Source: an uncultured Nitrospinaceae bacterium (lineage in GTDB: Bacteria > Nitrospinota > Nitrospinia > Nitrospinales > VA-1). From it: a stretch of 7,804 nt of DNA. Numbering within the stretch: position 1 is the first letter of the stretch; each line of letters opens with the position of its first letter. The stretch spans positions 1 to 7,804 of the forward strand of contig CAJWLY010000069.1 in NCBI GenBank assembly GCA_913043155.1, given 5' to 3'. The notes beneath the pieces are model-generated. The model saw only the letters and a program-made list of their open reading frames with translations. It did no database searches and was not told where the DNA came from. This document shows, piece after piece, positions 6,389 through 7,804 of this stretch. Made by a program: the position numbers and the translations under genes.

Positions 6389-7546
6389 ATGGCGAGCACC
6401 TTTCGATACCTCCGAGGTAAAACCTCACGGCTTATGGGCTGGGCTTTGCTGTTATGGATATTTTCCGGTTGCGGACTAGAGCTACCTTCGAAACCACCAG
6501 ACTTGCTTCACAAATTCAATGTTCTGGAAGTGGGGCGTGGTCCTGCCCACTTGCTCACCGCCGATTTCAACATGGACGGGAACGCCGACCTGGTTTCGGC
6601 CAACGCAAAAAATAGTACACTTTCGGTTATGCTGGGCAAAGGCGACGGCACCTTCCAAAAGACCCTAACCTTCTCGGTCGCCACCGAACCCACCACTGTC
6701 GTGACAAATGACATTAACCGCGATGGAATTCCTGACCTAATTGCCAACTCGCGGGGAACCGACCAGCTGACGGTTCTCTTGGGAAATGGCAACGGATCGT
6801 TCAGCAAGCTTCCCAGCGTACAAACCGGACGCGTTCCACTGGCTGTCATTCCCGCTGACTTCAATGCAGACGGTAAACTCGACCTCGCGGTCACCCTCAC
6901 ATTCGACAAAGTAGAGATTTTTCTGGGAACGGGGGACGGGTTTTTCAGGCGGGGCGAAACGTATCTCACTGGCTCCCGCTCACTGTCGGGAGTTGCCGAA
7001 GATTTTGACAGAGACGGAAAAATCGATCTCGCTCTTGCCACAAGCAGTTCCAACGCGAGCTCTATCCGCTTCTACCGGGGACACGGTGACGGCACGTTTG
7101 CCAAATCCGTGCAAATTGCGCACGGACTGGTTCCGCTCGCCCTCATCAAGAAAGATATGAACAACGATAGCAGGCCGGACCTAGTGTTCGCCGCCGGGCA
7201 AGGAGACAATCTCTATATGCTTCTATCGCGGGAGAACGGAACGTTTGAAAAAGAAATCGCCTTCTCGGGAGGGGGTGGGCCCATCGCTTTGGTGGCGGAC
7301 CATTTCAACACGGACAGCTTGGTCGACGTCGCTGTGGCCAACTCAAGAAGCAGTAATTTTTCCCTGGTCCTAAGGAGAGCGGACGGATCGTTCCATTACC
7401 CCACTCGTGATTATGTCATCGACGGGGGCACACCGCTCGCCATCACCAGCGGCGACTATAACACCGACGGTATGATGGATATCGCCGTGGCCAGCAACGC
7501 CAAAAACACCGTCGAAATTTATCTTCAACGCCGAGTGTTTCAATGA
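6389..7546 (+). CDS. FG-GAP/VCBS-repeat lipoprotein, predicted seven-bladed beta-propeller
   Basis: 385 aa from the ATG at 6389 (a GTG at 6386 is directly in front). The basic N-end and hydrophobic core (17-27) end in IFSGC, a lipobox-like site with Cys28 as the acylated residue; Phe at -3 is unusual but tolerated. The rest is seven repeats of about 49 residues, each with a Ca-binding loop of the DxNxDGxxD type followed by LxVxLGxGDGTF. Loops begin near residues 59, 108, 157, 205, 256, 305 and 356. Loops five and six have Ser instead of the Gly, and loop six has His305 in place of the first Asp. The seventh unit lacks a terminal GDGTF. By family it is a surface or periplasmic binding scaffold, not an enzyme. 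Its ribosome-binding site (AGGGAG) is only two bases from the ATG. No good promoter was found; TAAAAT at 6318-6323 lacks a -35. Confidence 0.9.
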   Translation: MASTFRYLRGKTSRLMGWALLLWIFSGCGLELPSKPPDLLHKFNVLEVGRGPAHLLTADFNMDGNADLVSANAKNSTLSVMLGKGDGTFQKTLTFSVATEPTTVVTNDINRDGIPDLIANSRGTDQLTVLLGNGNGSFSKLPSVQTGRVPLAVIPADFNADGKLDLAVTLTFDKVEIFLGTGDGFFRRGETYLTGSRSLSGVAEDFDRDGKIDLALATSSSNASSIRFYRGHGDGTFAKSVQIAHGLVPLALIKKDMNNDSRPDLVFAAGQGDNLYMLLSRENGTFEKEIAFSGGGGPIALVADHFNTDSLVDVAVANSRSSNFSLVLRRADGSFHYPTRDYVIDGGTPLAITSGDYNTDGMMDIAVASNAKNTVEIYLQRRVFQ

Positions 7547-7662
7547 GAACGTGGAACAAAAACGAACAGGCTGCTAAAAGGGGAGTAGACTTGTCATTTT
7601 TAACTCCAGCCCAAGATCCCGACATGAGGTATCGAGTAGTGCCGAACTATCCCTCTAGTTAA
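7543..7662 (+). CDS. Possible 39-aa small ORF overlapping the lipoprotein stop
   Basis: The ATG at 7543 shares ATGA with the stop of the propeller gene, the classic layout for translational coupling. The 39 codons encode a hydrophilic peptide beginning MRTWNKNEQAAKRG and ending RYRVVPNYPSS, with no membrane segment or known motif. There is no separate ribosome-binding site. Short open frames occur by chance, and I do not recognise this protein. It may instead be plain intergenic sequence. Confidence 0.25.
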   Translation: MRTWNKNEQAAKRGVDLSFLTPAQDPDMRYRVVPNYPSS

Positions 7663-7707
7663 AACCTATCCGACCATATTTAAAAATAGGAGGCTTTGCG
7701 TTCTTCG

Positions 7708-7804
7708 ATGAAAAGAGTTTTTCCGCCCCCCTCTTTCGACCAAGCCTTGGGGGATAGGTTTCGGGCCAAACCTGGAATTCAGCCCTTCCTCTCGAACTGG
7801 GGAA
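7708..7804 (+). CDS. Possible start of a further gene, cut by the right edge
   Basis: From the ATG at 7708 the frame stays open for 32 codons to the window end (MKRVFPPPSFDQALGD, then a basic stretch and a PFLSNWG end). It is the only open plus-strand frame here. An AGGAGG at 7688-7693 is a strong ribosome-binding site but lies 14 bases from the ATG, and an in-frame TTG at 7696 is too close to it. Two minus-strand frames are also open across this short stretch, so the coding strand is not certain. The product is not recognised. Confidence 0.4.
   Translation, partial: MKRVFPPPSFDQALGDRFRAKPGIQPFLSNWG

Noticed and set aside
6508..7053. A 181-codon open frame on the minus strand inside the propeller gene
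   Set aside because: It lies antisense to a repetitive, strongly patterned coding region, has no ribosome-binding site or recognisable domain, and is best explained by the codon pattern of the repeats.
7664..7760. A distant 9-base inverted pair (AACCTATCC and GGATAGGTT)
   Set aside because: The arms are short, about 80 bases apart and unrelated to other structure; consistent with chance.

Overview
The window is mostly a housekeeping locus from a Gram-negative bacterium with moderate GC content. The minus strand carries a compact ribosomal/replication operon, read right to left: rpsF (bS6), ssb, rpsR (bS18), a DUF2232 polytopic membrane protein, rplI (bL9) and dnaB. A DUF2232 gene between rpsR and rplI, plus lipoprotein and periplasmic proteins alongside, recalls deltaproteobacterial or Nitrospinota-type genomes. 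That placement is inferred from gene order and protein style only; no marker here fixes the taxon.

Layout from left to right. Positions 1-784 (minus) hold the N-terminal part of an M23-family peptidase that starts with GTG and runs off the left edge. Positions 785-1062 are non-coding and contain a 31-base inverted repeat. Positions 1063-1983 (minus) encode an exported TPR protein. Positions 1984-2192 are non-coding, with a candidate terminator for the dnaB operon and a weak promoter for the TPR gene. Positions 2193-6218 hold the six-gene operon, with internal gaps of 3 to 49 bases. A good sigma70-type promoter lies at 6279-6307, and the short rpsF leader can form hairpins.

Divergent from the operon, at 6389-7546 on the plus strand, is a lipoprotein made of seven FG-GAP/VCBS repeats, probably one complete seven-bladed beta-propeller. 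A 9-bp hairpin sits upstream of it. A possible 39-codon ORF overlaps its stop codon (ATGA). From 7708 to the right edge there is an open frame that may be the start of another gene.

The operon couples translation (bS6, bS18, bL9) with replication (SSB, DnaB), a classic arrangement. The flanking genes deal with the cell envelope: a membrane-anchored peptidoglycan hydrolase or scaffold, an exported TPR protein and a lipid-anchored propeller. I see no mobile element, CRISPR array, tRNA or rRNA, and no convincing new multi-gene system. The points most worth a second look are the TTG start of rpsF, the rpsF leader, the two strong inverted repeats and the propeller lipoprotein with its downstream small ORF.
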